The notes beneath the pieces were generated by a model. That model had not been told where the DNA came from and ran no database searches. It was given only the letters and a program-made list of their open reading frames with translations. A stretch of DNA of 64,000 nt from Siphlonurus alternatus (Eukaryota > Arthropoda > Insecta > Ephemeroptera > Siphlonuridae), in NCBI GenBank assembly GCA_949825025.1, contig OX463778.1, positions 52,454,364-52,518,363 on the forward strand. Reading direction: 5' to 3'. Position numbers and translations under genes: made by a program. Below, piece by piece: positions 1-13,600 of this stretch. Within the stretch, counting starts at the first letter, position 1. Every line of letters begins with the position of its first letter.

Positions 1-145
1 AGTCAGGAGACCATCAGGGAACTATCAGGTGGAGACGTCAGGGAAACATCAGGCCAGCCTGATGTCAGGTTTCTTCTGTCCACTTCCTGATATCAGGCTG
101 ATATCAGGCTGCCCTGACATCAGCCTGATATCAGGCCTGATATAT
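1..145. repeat. Palindromic CTGATATCAGG-rich repeat
   Basis: Dense ATCAGG/CCTGAT units, many forming the perfect palindrome CCTGATATCAGG. The element continues off the left edge of the window. Isolated ATCAGG clusters recur at 2068-2110 and 3541-3595. Confidence 0.7.
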
Positions 146-810
146 TATTATCGTAGGGGATGGCATGCATGGGAGCAGAAAAAATATGCATGCGTATATA
201 TATAATATATAATATATATATATATATATATAGCGTTTGCCTGGCTTTGTTGTTGTTTACATTCAGCAGTAGGTACTGAGAGGGAACTGGAATCACTTGA
301 TTTATTCCTCCTAATTTAACGTATTTTTAATTTTTTTTTAACAATAATATATACGTAAGAAATTAATATACATAACTTGAACATATACATTTTTTTTATT
401 TTACCTGGTTTTCTTATGATAATTTTTTGTTGTGCCGTTTCCCCCTCGCATTCAAAAGTCCGCGGGGAAAGCAATGGTCGGTGATTGGCTGATTTTTTTT
501 AAGAATCTTAGGGTCAATATCAGTGCATAAGTGTCGTAAAATGGTCATTATTGACGTGAAATTTGGAGCCGATTTACATTTTAATTAATGATTTATTGTA
601 TTTTCCACAGATATCATTGGCAAATATTGTATTTTTTTCCATTTACTTGACATTTCAATCTATCAAATAAAATAATTAATTGTCAAATGTACCACGATTG
701 TCATATCGCAGAAAATAAATACTTTTTGGTATGCTACTACCATGTTAAATAGGTGCTTTTTGCCTACATTCACGTGACGTCATGTTTTTGTGACGTATGG
801 TGAAAGACCC

Positions 811-895
<85 letters not shown>

Positions 896-3075
896 AAAAT
901 TAATTTCGAGGACTTTTATTCATTCTGCTTGAAAAGACTCATTAATTTTATGATAAAAAGTTTTTTGCTATACGCTAGAAATGTTGTCATTTTGACTGTC
1001 ATTATAATTATTTGCCATAGTTCATGGTGCCATTCATTATACGTATTATATATATATATTATATATATAATATATATATATTATATATATATATATTATA
1101 TATATAATATATATATATGATATATATATATTATATATTATATAATATATATATATTAATCGGAATTATATATTAATTAAGTACTGCAGTATTATTTTCT
1201 CTGCAAGAAGTATACCCATAATTTATAATGATCTCGAGCGAAGCTATTTATTTGTTGTATGAATACATGGATAAAATTAATTTTTATCGATCGTAAACTT
1301 TTTGGTTGTTGTTTTTGTTTTTTTTATTATTTATTAACATGCAATTATATGCTGCATGGACAAGTTGCAAATAAACTTTTATTAAGTAAAATTTATTATT
1401 ATATCTTATTTTCAATAGAAGCTTTCTTGATTTAATTGTTCCAGCTTTTTAATTAATTCAATAATTTTTTACAACAAATCAATGTTCTCCGAAATTCAAA
1501 ATCTATGAAAAAAATGTCAATAATTTCTTAATTAATTATAATGACCATGCAATACACTCCTCGAGTCTGAAAAGTTAATTTTTTGCAGCCTTGTTAAATA
1601 TTGTGATATACACTCACAGGGCATATACATATTACTAGGATTATTTATATAATTTTTTAAAAATAGTTCCCGGGCTCTAAAAAATCTGAAAAAAATCAGG
1701 GTAGCATATCTTTGCACGCTCTATCTATTTCTGCAATTAAAAAATGAGGTCGATCGATACTCCATTACAGAACTTAGAGATTATTGGTATATTAAATAGC
1801 CATATTATTTTTTATAAAATTGTAGGAGCTTCATATATATGCGTCTTATTATCCAAAAGCAAAGCATGTTGCAGGGACTCTCCAATGCAGGCAAATATAA
1901 TCATTACTATATATCATTTAGTAAGCCTGGATGATCAGTAAATTATGGAGGATATTGTCATTGCCATAGTGTTTGATAAAATAAGTTAATAAATTTGCAG
2001 TATGAACAGCTAGAGTCTTTTAATTAAATATACAAATATTCAATGAAACCTTCGTGCATGGGTCGTACTCGAGCAATATCAGGGTCATGATCAGATTAAT
2101 TAATAGTCAGGTCTGTCAGGTGTGCTAATTGCACGAACCTATATAATAATATATAGTAACAGTACTAATAATATGTCAAATTTTCATAATTGTTATTTAT
2201 ACTTTTATTTCAACATTACAAGAAATTCTACGTTCTATCACAGCTTACAACATTCTACCTCTAACAAGGAAACTATTTCATTGCTCGATCTGTGTTACAT
2301 GTATTTTATCAAACATGATTATATTTTTTTTTTACAATTAATGACAAAATGTTATTAAAATTTTGCTAATTTACACTTAATATTTTATCTTAATAGTATG
2401 AACACATTATATTTTTGTTTTCGCGGGTGTATTTTATAAATTGTATTTTACAAAACATAATGATTTCTAACAAATATCATGATAATAACAAGCAAATTTT
2501 AGTGAGAAATGTACAGTGATTACATAAAATTATGATAAAATTACAGTAATTTATTTTTTTAATGGTTTTTATCTTTTAAGATATATATTAGCAACAATGA
2601 TTAGCTTACAATAACAATATGCTTCAAAGACATGTCTTTTGACTTTTTTGGCAAGACGTCTTTTAGTCCAAAATGCTACAGCTCTTCCAGTGTAATAATT
2701 ATTATGCACCGTCTCACTTGTGTAGTTTTTGTGTAAATTGCCACGTGTAATATATTATGATGCTCTGCTGAAAATTTTAATAAATCATTATTTATTACTA
2801 GACTCATCATAATATCATAATTAATGCCCCAATATTAAACTATAACAATTTTAACTTAATTAAGATATATCATAGCTTTTTTAAATCTATAGAATATAAG
2901 ATTCTTCAATATTTAGAACTACAGAACAAGTTTTTTTGTTATTATAGGAAACTTAATTATTTGTTCTTATTGGACTGTTTGTAAATCTCCTGCCGCTGAC
3001 TTGTTAGTTATGTACTCAGGAGGGAAATATAATAAAATGAAATAAAACTATTGCTTCCTCTTACAAATTATTACA
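146..3075. other. Repeat-rich flank downstream of CCDC170, no gene seen
   Basis: Very AT-rich. It contains TA runs (about 196-233, 812-892 and 1046-1160), a solo right half of the long-TIR family at about 1650-1756, and a repeat at 745-830 whose inverse reappears near 31460. Open frames here are short or made of TA repeat. I see no coding exon or RNA gene. Confidence 0.6.
812..892. repeat. (TA)n microsatellite
   Basis: About 81 bp of uninterrupted TA dinucleotide; the open frame across it (IYIYIY) is an artefact. Confidence 0.98.
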
Positions 3076-3405
3076 ATGGACAACATACATTACATTTTTT
3101 TATTGCAGAAATGAATAGAGGGCACCAAATTATGCTACCCTGAATTTTTTCAGATTTTTTTGAGACCCGGAACTATTTTTAAACAATTATTGAAAGTCCT
3201 GTGATTTCAGTTGGCACCCCTGATGCCTTAATAAAAAGGATAGAGACTGGACGCCTATTGACGCCTCCAGGGGGCGTGTCCGTACTTTCAATAATTATTT
3301 AAAAATAGTTCTGGGTTTCAAAAAAATCTGAAAAAATTCAGAGTAGCATAATTTGGTACCCTCTATTCATTTCTGCAATAAAAAAATTTCATGTACGTTG
3401 TCCAT
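3076..3405. mobile_element. Long-TIR MITE, type A copy 1
   Basis: Starts ATGGACAACATACAT and ends ATGTACGTTGTCCAT. Arms of about 115 bp read TATTGCAGAAATGAATAGAG and onward, inverted at the right end. The core carries GGCACCCCTG, a GACGCCTATTGACGCCTCC duplication and GGGGGCGTG. There is no ORF. Confidence 0.85.
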
Positions 3406-3580
3406 TCGAATTATAATTATAGGAATGCAGTAATTTCAAAAAAAAAAAAATTAATTAATATACGCTTAAATCCCATGGATTGTTTTACACATGAGAATTT
3501 CAATTTTACGCCCTTTTATTATCTTCACAACCAAATTGACCCTGATTAAAATCAGGTATCATAAGAGATCAGGTGGAATA

Positions 3581-3922
3581 TCAGGTGGAAGGTCTCATAA
3601 GAGGTCGCTTGTTATACACGTCATCAAGTTCACTGAGAGGCGAGAGGTCCGCCGGGTCCGCGAACCCCGAGTCTTCGTAGCGGAGGTTCCGACTGTCCGG
3701 TGTCCGGACACAGAGGTCACCGTGACCTCCAGGAGTGGCGCAGCGGCGCGGACTGCCCGGTAGGAGACGCAGCGGTTCCTCGTAGCGACGTGACACCTGC
3801 GCGAACTCCCTCTGTGCGTGCACCAACTTCTGCAGCCGAGACACGATGTCGTAGTCAGGGACCGGGCTTCGGGAGGGGTCCACCCCGAGGAGTTTACCGA
3901 CCGTGGCACGCAGGGTCAGCAA
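3581..3922 (-). CDS. CCDC170: CCDC170 terminal coding exon
   Basis: Acceptor CTCCCCCAG, then LLTLRATVGKLLGVDPSR and PDYDIVSRLQKLVHAQ, the C-terminal family signature. An Arg/Pro/Ser-rich tail of about 70 residues, including YEDSGFADPADLSPLSEL, looks disordered. The TGA stop at 3583-3581 lies in a direct duplication of TTCCACCTGA-type sequence. Confidence 0.87.
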   Translation of the reverse strand: MLTLRATVGKLLGVDPSRSPVPDYDIVSRLQKLVHAQREFAQVSRRYEEPLRLLPGSPRRCATPGGHGDLCVRTPDSRNLRYEDSGFADPADLSPLSELDDVYNKRPLMRPST

Positions 3923-6900
3923 CTGGGGGAGAATTCGATCATTATAGCCCTTTTATAGCACATCAACCTGCATAACTTGATTGCTGAAACAGTTGCATAC
4001 TTTACAGGTAAACATTTAGGAGGGCATTCACAATTTAGGGTAAAAATGTTAATAATAATTATCTGTCACAGTAACAAGGTTATGCTAACTGTGTATGGCA
4101 TTTATAAATCAGTGTCTCATGTTTGTCTTGGCGGCATGTTTCTTTCATTCGAGCGAGTCGAATGTTTCTTACGCCGCCAACCATAGGGAGTGTGTAACTC
4201 AATATCTTAAAAAAAGAGGGGCAGTGAAGTGCAATTTAAAGCCGCTCTCACCATAAAAGTGTCAGTGCAATATATTAGTGTGTGCAATTATAAAGACAAT
4301 ATTACCTACGAAAGAAAAACAATAAAAACTTATTAAATATAATCAAGCAGAACATTTCCTATATTTAAACTGAAATTATGTCTCATATGTTTTTTTATTC
4401 AATGCATATAATTATGTATTTTTTTTTACATTTTTTATGGCTGATCCGGTTAAAAAGTCTTGTACTTAAACCCAAACTTGTATTGTAATATGTGTTTTCT
4501 GAATAAAAGCCTTTTGAATCTGAATCTGAATCTGAGGGCATTCACAAAGCACTTTAACTGCCCCTCTTAATTTTTAAATCGTGATTGCTGTTACAATATA
4601 ATATAGAAGTGCATTTTTAATTAGTTTTGAAACTATTTGAACGAGCAATATACATGTATGTATAATATTTGTGGGGGGTAGTGAAGAGTTTTATAGGGAA
4701 GCGGAGGGTAAACTTCTTTATCTTGCATGAATAATGCATGAATTGCATGAAAAATTTCATTCAATCTGTACTTGATTCTTTTATTATTAACAAGTATAAC
4801 TTAAATTCAGTATTTTGTTAACCGTATACGGCATATACATTATGGTGAAATGTTCTTATTGGTTCTTATTGGACTGCTTGTGAATCTTCTGACTCTTACT
4901 TGTTACTTTTATGTAATCATGAGGGAAATATAACAAAATAAAAATAAATAAATTGTTTCATCTTTAAAAAAATTACAATAAAGATATAAAATCACCAAGA
5001 AAAATAGTAAGTTATATTTGTAATGAAATATCTACCCTGAAAGGGTAATTCCTCCCTACCTGACACTCCCGTCTCTGGGTCTCGGCCAGGTTGTGCTTGG
5101 CACTCGCCAGGTCATCCCTGAGTAGCTGCATGGTGTGGTCGTGCACCGAACGTTCCTCCAGGGCAGACTGACCCGAGGTACGCACCTGAGAAATATGACA
5201 ACAAAGAATTCATCAAAACATTCCTTGGAGAATTCTCCCGGTGAAAGAAATTTTCCGATCAGACAGTGCATTATTATCTGTTTATAATAATGTTTTTTGC
5301 CATGTATACGTGTATTATTGATCAATTAGATATGCAGCATTTTAATCTTTCTTATTGGAATACAAAAGCAATTTTTAGTATTAATTACAAATTAATTATA
5401 AACAATCATAAAAACTCTTTCAAGAAACCATTGTTAAATACAAAGTATACTTGAAAGACAAGTGTTGAGGAGTACACGTTAATGAGATATTAGAATGTAA
5501 AAATTTTAGTGGCTTAATCGAAAGAAGAGGTAAAAATATGGTACTGTGAATTTTTTCAGATTTTTCTGAGACCGGGAATTATTTTTAAAAAATAATTGAA
5601 AGTCTATTTTGATGACGTCACGGGTGGCACTTTTTAAGAAAAAGGATAGGGCAGTGCCACCCGTGACGTCATAAAATAGACTTTCAATAATTTTTTAAAA
5701 ATAGTTCCCGGTCTCAGAAAAATCTGAAAAAATTCACAATGTACCATATTTTTACCCCTTCTTTCGATTAAGCTACTAAAATTTTTACATTCTAATATAT
5801 ATCTCTTGTAATGTTGTTCCAAAATATAAGCAATTCTAGAGTAGATTCGACCACTATAAACGTCGTTAAAATTTATACCTGGTCCTTGAGGATTGTAACC
5901 TTGCGGTTATATCTAGTCCTGAGTAGTTCGGACTCCGCGAGTCGTTTCTCGAGTTCCTCAACTTTCCTGCCTCGTTCCAGAGCAGAAATCTACAACACAA
6001 ATTGAATGAATGTTCTTTGAAGGCGAAATTAAGTATATTGTGTTCATTGCATGCAAGTCTCGAACTAGGTGTTCAAATTTATAAATATCGAAGGACAGAG
6101 ATGGAAAAATTAGTAAATATTAAAAACTTAACAACATAAATACAGTGTATTATTAATTATTTATTAATTAAGTTAACACGGCCAATGTTTAAAAAAAAAC
6201 TGACATGAAAATTATTAAAAAAAAATCAAAATGTTCTCCTCTACATTCCCTAACAGTAGTTAAAATATCAGGTATACAAGTTCGAGCTATATAGTTTTTG
6301 AGTTATTAACTTTTAAAGTTGACTAATTTAACATGTGGAGAAATGAAACTTCCATGTTAAATTAGTCAACTTTAAAAATTCATAACTCAAAAAACTAGCT
6401 CGTATTTGTATACCTGATATTTTAAATACTGATAGGGGTTGTAGAGGAGAACATTTTTTTTTTTTCATAACTTTCATGTGAGGGATTTTTTTTTTTTAAC
6501 ATTGGCCGTGTTACCTTACCCCCCTTAAGAGAGAGGAAAGAGGCCTAGCTCTTCCATTTTGTTTATACGTTTATCGGAAGAAAGACAGCATTCACTATAA
6601 CTATACATAGGATACCCCGGCCCTTCCACTACATGATGTAATCTCTTCAGTTGGCGAGCAGCTGGGGTGGAATTGAAGCGATTATGAGATTAGTTGTGTG
6701 GAGGAGTCTCTTTAAATTGGATAGGAAGCTACTACGTACACGACGGTCAGGGTCGGACTGGGCTCGAAGGGCCTACTGAGCAAACAGGAGTACGGGCCCA
6801 TATCAAGAGCCTACTTGACCCTGTGGGGGCCTACTTTAAACGTTGTAGGGGTCTCCCAGCCGAGGGGGCCTACTGAGCGATCGTTCACCATCTCTAATGG

Positions 6901-7638
6901 CCAGTCCGAGCCTGTGAAGACGGTCATGGCAGATAAGAAACACCTCACCTTGTACTCAGTGGAGTCGGCCAGCTGACTCTTGAGATCCCTCACATGTGCG
7001 CGTGCCTCGGCCAACTGCAACTGCAGACGATCCACCTGTTTCACCATCTTCTTCACCCTGTGACATCGTGCACTGATTATTGTCGAGTATAGTCGTTAAC
7101 TTTTAAACTTTATTTGTGTATTTTAAATTCTCCAATCAGTTTCAATGACGTTTCAAAAAAAATTTATGATGACATTTTTTTTTATGACTCATAATTCCAT
7201 TTAATAAATATGACATTAATTGAATTGCACATACAACTTTTTTACTAAATGTGGAATATGATTACTTTGTGTGATACGAAAATATTAAACTTACCTTTTA
7301 TTAAGTGCATGCAATATTACATTATATCACATACACTGCAACAATGATGTATTTTTTTGCTTCCAAGTATAAAAAGCAACAAAAAATCACTGCAGCATAT
7401 TGGATGCTCTAATTCATTTACCTGGATACATGCAAATAATCCAATTTACCTCCACGCTCAGTACAGCTGCAGTTAAAAACTTTTTTAAGCGCACGGAAGT
7501 TATACAACCCGCACTGCATAAACGCTAAAACAGTTGCATACATGTCGCGGCTGATCCCTTATTTCCCGTGGTGTATAATAAATAGTTATATATTACTACT
7601 TTACGAGTATTACATTGATATAAATGCCATAATTACTA

Positions 7639-7673
<35 letters not shown>

Positions 7674-10600
7674 GCATTTTCAAGGCAAATTTAGGATTTG
7701 AATAGAAAAATGCACTTTTCTTCTAATGGACAACATACATGAAAATTTTTTATTGCAGAAATGAATAGAGGGTACCAAATTATGCTACCCTGAATTTTTT
7801 CAGATTATTTTGAAACCCGGAACTATTTTTAAATAATTATTGAAAGTCCTGTGATTTCAGTTGGCACCCCTGCAGCCTTAATAAAAAGGATAGAGACTGG
7901 ACGCCTACTGACGCCTCCAGGGGGCGTGGCCGCACTTTCAATAATTATTTAAAAATAGTTCTGGGTCTCAAAAAAATCTGAAAAAATTCAGAGTAGCATA
8001 ATTTGGTACCCTCTATTCATTTCTGCAATAAAAAAATTCATGTTTGTTGTCCATTGTTCATTATCCATGTGCAGTTTTATATTTCAAATTAAATTTTAAA
8101 TACTCCCATCCAGGTGGTAGTTTTATTCTATTTTCATATAAAACACTTCATGTTTTCCTTTTAAAAAATAAAATTGTATCACTTAAGTTGTAATTTTTAG
8201 CTACTTATTCCAGCATGTTTAGCTTGTCTTCACAAATAGTAAACAGGGACGTAGGGCAGCCAGGAAAGGCCAGAGCCAAAACACCCTCGGGTGCCTGACA
8301 ATCCTTAGAATGAGAGAGGTAAGGTGACAGGATGACGAAGTTACTAGGATAGAAAAAAGGCTACGGCCTAAGACAACAATTCAATACAGTATCGACCTTA
8401 AATTCAATACAGTATCGACGTATCAACCTTAAATTTTTTTATTGCAGATTAGATAGAGGGTGCAAAGTTATGCTACTCTGATTTTTTTTCATATTTTTTT
8501 AAGTCCGCTATTTTTAAAAAAATGTTGAAAATACAGAAAGAGAGACGCTTCTCTTAATAAAAAGATAGGACCTAAAAGGGGCGTAGGTTCAAACCTGACC
8601 TCGGCAAAACTTTTTAGCAATACTTCCAAGGCTCTAAAAAATCTGAAAAAAAAATCAGAGTGTCATAACTTTGCAACCTCTATTCATTTTTGCATTAAAA
8701 TTTTGAGGTCAATTATCAACACTCGGTGATAAAGGCAGGGTGTACCTCATGTTTGCCTCGTCGCGCTCTCCCTCCAGTAAACTCCGGATGCGACCGTTGT
8801 CCTCCTGCAAGGTGATCTTGCGGCGCAGAAGATCAAGGTGAAGGTCACGCCGCTGCAGCTGCTCGCGAAGGGTGCGCACGCGTCGTTGTAACTGATACAC
8901 GGCCGCGGTCTGTAACACGTGTCAAGACTGAGGCAACATCCTAACAATATTTTTTTCATTTTTTAGATTTCTTGAAATCTCTAAAATACCATTAAAATTT
9001 TGCTGCAAAACGCTCTGAGTCATGCAAATATTTAACACTCAAGCAAATGGAAAGACGATGCATGACTATGACGTCACAGCATCTTTCTCCTCGTTTTTTG
9101 TAGTTGTTAATAGCAGGTTAAAAAAAATGTGAATAAATTGACAATTCATAACTCAAGGTTTTCTCTAAATCTACCGGCAGGACCATATCATAAAATGTCT
9201 ATATACACAGGCCTTATGAAAGACATCATAAATGACGTTTGGCATCAAGGCACGAGTGATAAAAACAGGCACATCCGACTGACCGTTACTCCTCATATTC
9301 AATACACATCGTTGCCGATATCATGTAAACAAACAAGCATTTTTTATGGTCCATTCGGTACAGTAAACAAAATTCATGAAGGTCAAGTTGCAATGACTTG
9401 TCGCCAGATTATGACCTTTACCAAACCAAAAAAACGGAAGTTTCTCGAGGGATGCTAATTCAAACTGGGGGAGAATGTAGAAAAATTAGTCGTCAATCTA
9501 AATTATCTATTCTATTTTTATTACCAAGACTAATTAATTAACATGATTAATTTCCATATGGAATTATTTAATGCAAGTGAATTTAATAAAATTTTAAAGA
9601 TACATTATCTTACGTTAACTATTACCTTATATAATGCAGAGAATATAATTATATTAAATATATGTAAATCTATATTCTCAATATGAGTGAGTAAATCAAG
9701 TTTTGTATATTTTTTTTTCAAGTTATGCATGTATACCCCCAGTTAATTAAAGAATATATGGGGGCATTCACGAAGCACTTTAACCCCCACTTTGGCCTCA
9801 GTTTTTATCTCGGGTGCTAAACCAGTGGTTAACCAAATGTTTAGACCCTGGTTTAGCACCATTTTTTTTTTTTTACAAGGATACACCCCTAAGAGCTTAC
9901 AGCTCGCGGCGGGGTACTGGGTAGGGATAAGGTGGGGAACGGATAGTGGCCACGGCCTGCATATATGCTACGCGTCCCAGCATTCGCTGAGGTGAGACTG
10001 AGGGAACCGTGGAAAACCTCAGTCAGGACGGACACCTCTACTTTTTCTCAATGGACCAAAGCGATGTCCAAAGCCTGGGGAACCACACACAAGTGCATCA
10101 CTGCACTGGGTGGAAAGCGAGATGAATTTACCCCAGGGAGGGAGCAGCGTATTTTTTACTTCAAATGGTCACCCATCCAAGTACTAACCACGCTCGACGT
10201 AGCCTGACTTCGGTGATCTAACGAGAACCGGTTAATGCACTGCGCCACGCTCAACCTAGCATCCGAGATAAACATCGAGGGTTAAAGTACTTCGTGAATA
10301 CCCCCCATTATGACTGAAATATTAAACTTATTATATAATTATCATTAAAATATATAATTATTACATTAAACTTATTAATTTTTTCAGAAAACCTAAGACA
10401 TACAAAGGCATTTTATTTGTACCTCAACCATTTTTTAGCTCACACCTGTTATGCAACATTAAATATACGAACGATATAAAGTATAATATTATATACTACT
10501 TGTTACTATAAAAAGTATAAAAATTATATTGAAAACTGTAAACTTTGATTTAAAAAAAAAACTCATATCCTCGCTGTTCGAAACATATAATATGACAAAA

Positions 10601-13600
10601 AAAGTTACGAGGAAAAACCCTTTGAATATTTTATATATAGATAATTATGTTTTTTAATAGATATTCAAAATCTGATTTTCTATAGCAAAGAAAACAACTC
10701 ACATATCACAAAAAAGAAAAGTAAAAAAAGGTGGAAGTTTAGCTTTCCAGTTTTTATTCACAGTATGATAAAAAAATTGTTTTGTTGTTTCTTCATACAC
10801 ATGTGCAATTTTACGTACGTCTGTATCATGCTAATTGTAAATTTAATATTTTCTTTTGACATTTTGTGATCCTAAAATATTTACGTAATTAATACGTAAC
10901 TTCATGCAAGATTTTTTTTTTTAATTTTTTTAATTAGTGCATTTTTATTAATAGACTATCATTACATAGATTTGAGTGAGTATTTAGCGTGTCTTATAAT
11001 GTAGTTTTATATAATCTTAGTTCCTTTTAATTTTTATACAGTGTATAGTTTTCCAGTGCATTTACTAGGATAAATTGAATTTTTTTTACCAGGGTCTACA
11101 TATTATTGTCAGTGTGAATTTTTTCGCTATCTATAACAAAAATAAATAAATAATCAATATTTTTTTTTCTTTTTTAGTGCAATATGTAAAAAAATATATA
11201 AATTCAATCCGTGTGACTTAATTAAGGTAGAGATAACGCCGAACAGCTGATTGACGTAATGCCCTTTGATTAACATGCAAACCTTAGCAAATTGACAAAA
11301 ATTCTGAAATTTTTTTGAGAGGCAGATATTAGTGCCTAAAAGCCATAGAAAAAATTTCAAAACGATTTAACGAGCCAATTTTTTTTTAATTAATTTTTTT
11401 AATTTTCAGCATAGGGCTCTCCCATGGAGAGCCAAACTAAAAAATTAATTTAAAAAAATCGGCTCGTTAAATGTTTTTGAAACTTTTGCTATGGCTTTTA
11501 AGGCACTAATATCTGCCTCTCAAAAAAATTTCAGAATTTTTGTCAATTTGCTAAGGTTTACATGTTAATCAAAGGGGATTACGTCGAACAGCTGTTCGAC
11601 GTTATCTCTACCTTAACAGATTTAAAGACTTAAAGTAAATAATAATATGAATTTTGTAACACAATTTGTTGGCTTGATTAAATTTGTTAAGCTTTCTCTT
11701 TGTCTCGGTAGAAGACTGACGTACAGCAAGAAGTCTTACGAAAATCTCACTGTTATTAAAGCAATCAAACCGACGAGGAAAAAGTCCAACAAATCAAGGA
11801 AAAGGTATAATGTTTTTTTCATTAACTTGAAAAAAGATAATCTGAAAAGGAAAAAAATCTTTTTACTAAGGAGGATGACGTTTTTTTTCTGGGTGATATT
11901 TTTTTTTTTTGAAATTTGGACTTGGCTCAATTCTATGGCATGCATGATAACAAAGCAAGCGTGCTGGTGACATTGCTGGCTATTTCAGCAGCAAAGGCAG
12001 CTCTAACGAGACGCTTACTTCTTTGAGGGAACCCTCACAGCAGTACAATTTCTCGCGCCTCAGACGATCAGCGTAATCTGACAGCAACAGCTGAGCAACA
12101 CAAACACATTGTACATGGGTGTATGCCTGCCCAAATTATCACCCAACATTAATAGTAGGGAAAATCTTCTTTAGAATTGGGATCGAGCAAGTTTCTAACT
12201 TTTTATGTCAATGTTGGATATTTGTAATTTTAACTTCTTCCTTATATTAATAATAATAAGTACAGAAATTAGAGGGGGAAAATATTAATAAAAGTAAATA
12301 ACACAACTATTATAGTACCCAATTAGTGAATGCAAAAGAAATAGCTATATAGTATACTTACTTGCACTTTAATTACAATACTTATATAAATATATATTAT
12401 ATAAAAGATAAATGGAGTATTGACCTCAATTTTTTTATTGCAGAAATGGGTAGAGGGTGCAAAGTTATGCTACCCTGATTTTTTTTCAGATTTTTTAGAG
12501 CCCGGGAACTATTTTTAAAAAAATATTGAAAGTTATTTTTGTGACGTCACGAGACGCCGCTCCTTAAGAAAAAGATAGGACTTGCCGCCGCGTGACGTCA
12601 CAAAAAGGACTTTCAATAATTTTTTAAAAATACTTCCCGGGCTCTAAAAAATCTTAAAAAAATCAGGGTAGCATAACTTTGCACGCTCTATCCATTTCTG
12701 TAATAAAAAAAAATTGAGGACAATACTTCATTATTCTAATTTTAAAATTGATATTTTTTATGTTTTGTTTAACATTTTTCAAAATAATTGTTAAGTATAA
12801 TGTAAAAGCTACTTTGTTAACTTAGATACTAATATAATTGTGTAAATAGCCAGGATTTCATATATTTAAAAAAATCGATGTTATTCATGATTACAATATA
12901 TTTTAGTGTCAATATTTATTTTATTTCGAGTTTGTGGGTTTTAGTATGGTGTGTTCAAGCATAAAATATTATACAAATTTGCTTTGCAATAAAATAATGT
13001 ATAAAATTTCATTTCCTGTAAAAAAAATAGCTTTTTGTACATAATATAAAGCCAAACCAACAAGGGAATTCAAAAGAAATTCATTGAAAAAATAAGAAGG
13101 AAATGAAGTGACTATTGCTGTATGTTCAAATATTTAAAAATATACTGGAGCAACAATACTGGAGAAATAAAACAAAACAAAGAATAAAACGTAGTCTTTC
13201 TGTATTTATCTCCATTTTTTTTAAATCTTTGCTCAATGTTGATAAGTAGCAGATGAAAAAGCTTCACTATTGAAATTCAAAGTATTTTCAGTTGGCATTT
13301 ACAATTAACTATATCAAATGATTTTTCACGTCATAAAACTAATAATATAATTCTTGATAATCATATAGCAAGCAAATTTCTTAATTAATTTAATTAAATA
13401 TAATATGCAGCTATTTTTTAACATAAAATTTTTAATTAATTTAATTATAGGTAAAAGTTTCCTTTACTTTTCGGATTAAAATCGACAATTTTCCAACTTT
13501 TTAGCCAGCGTTTCATAAAGTTGAAGAATGAACAGATTATCGTAAGATGGAGGTCTAACAATGGACAATGACATACATGAAAAAAATTTATTGCAGAAAT

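Noticed and set aside
797..1120. 107-codon open frame rich in IYIYIY
   Set aside because: It is a translation of the TA microsatellites and has no other content.
9129..9458. 109-codon plus-strand open frame
   Set aside because: No recognisable domain; it lies in a CCDC170 intron and begins at a palindrome edge.
10171..10233. Possible functional 5S rRNA gene
   Set aside because: Only about 63 nt of the 120-nt 5S are present, embedded in a longer body with a poly-A tail; SINE-type, not a gene.
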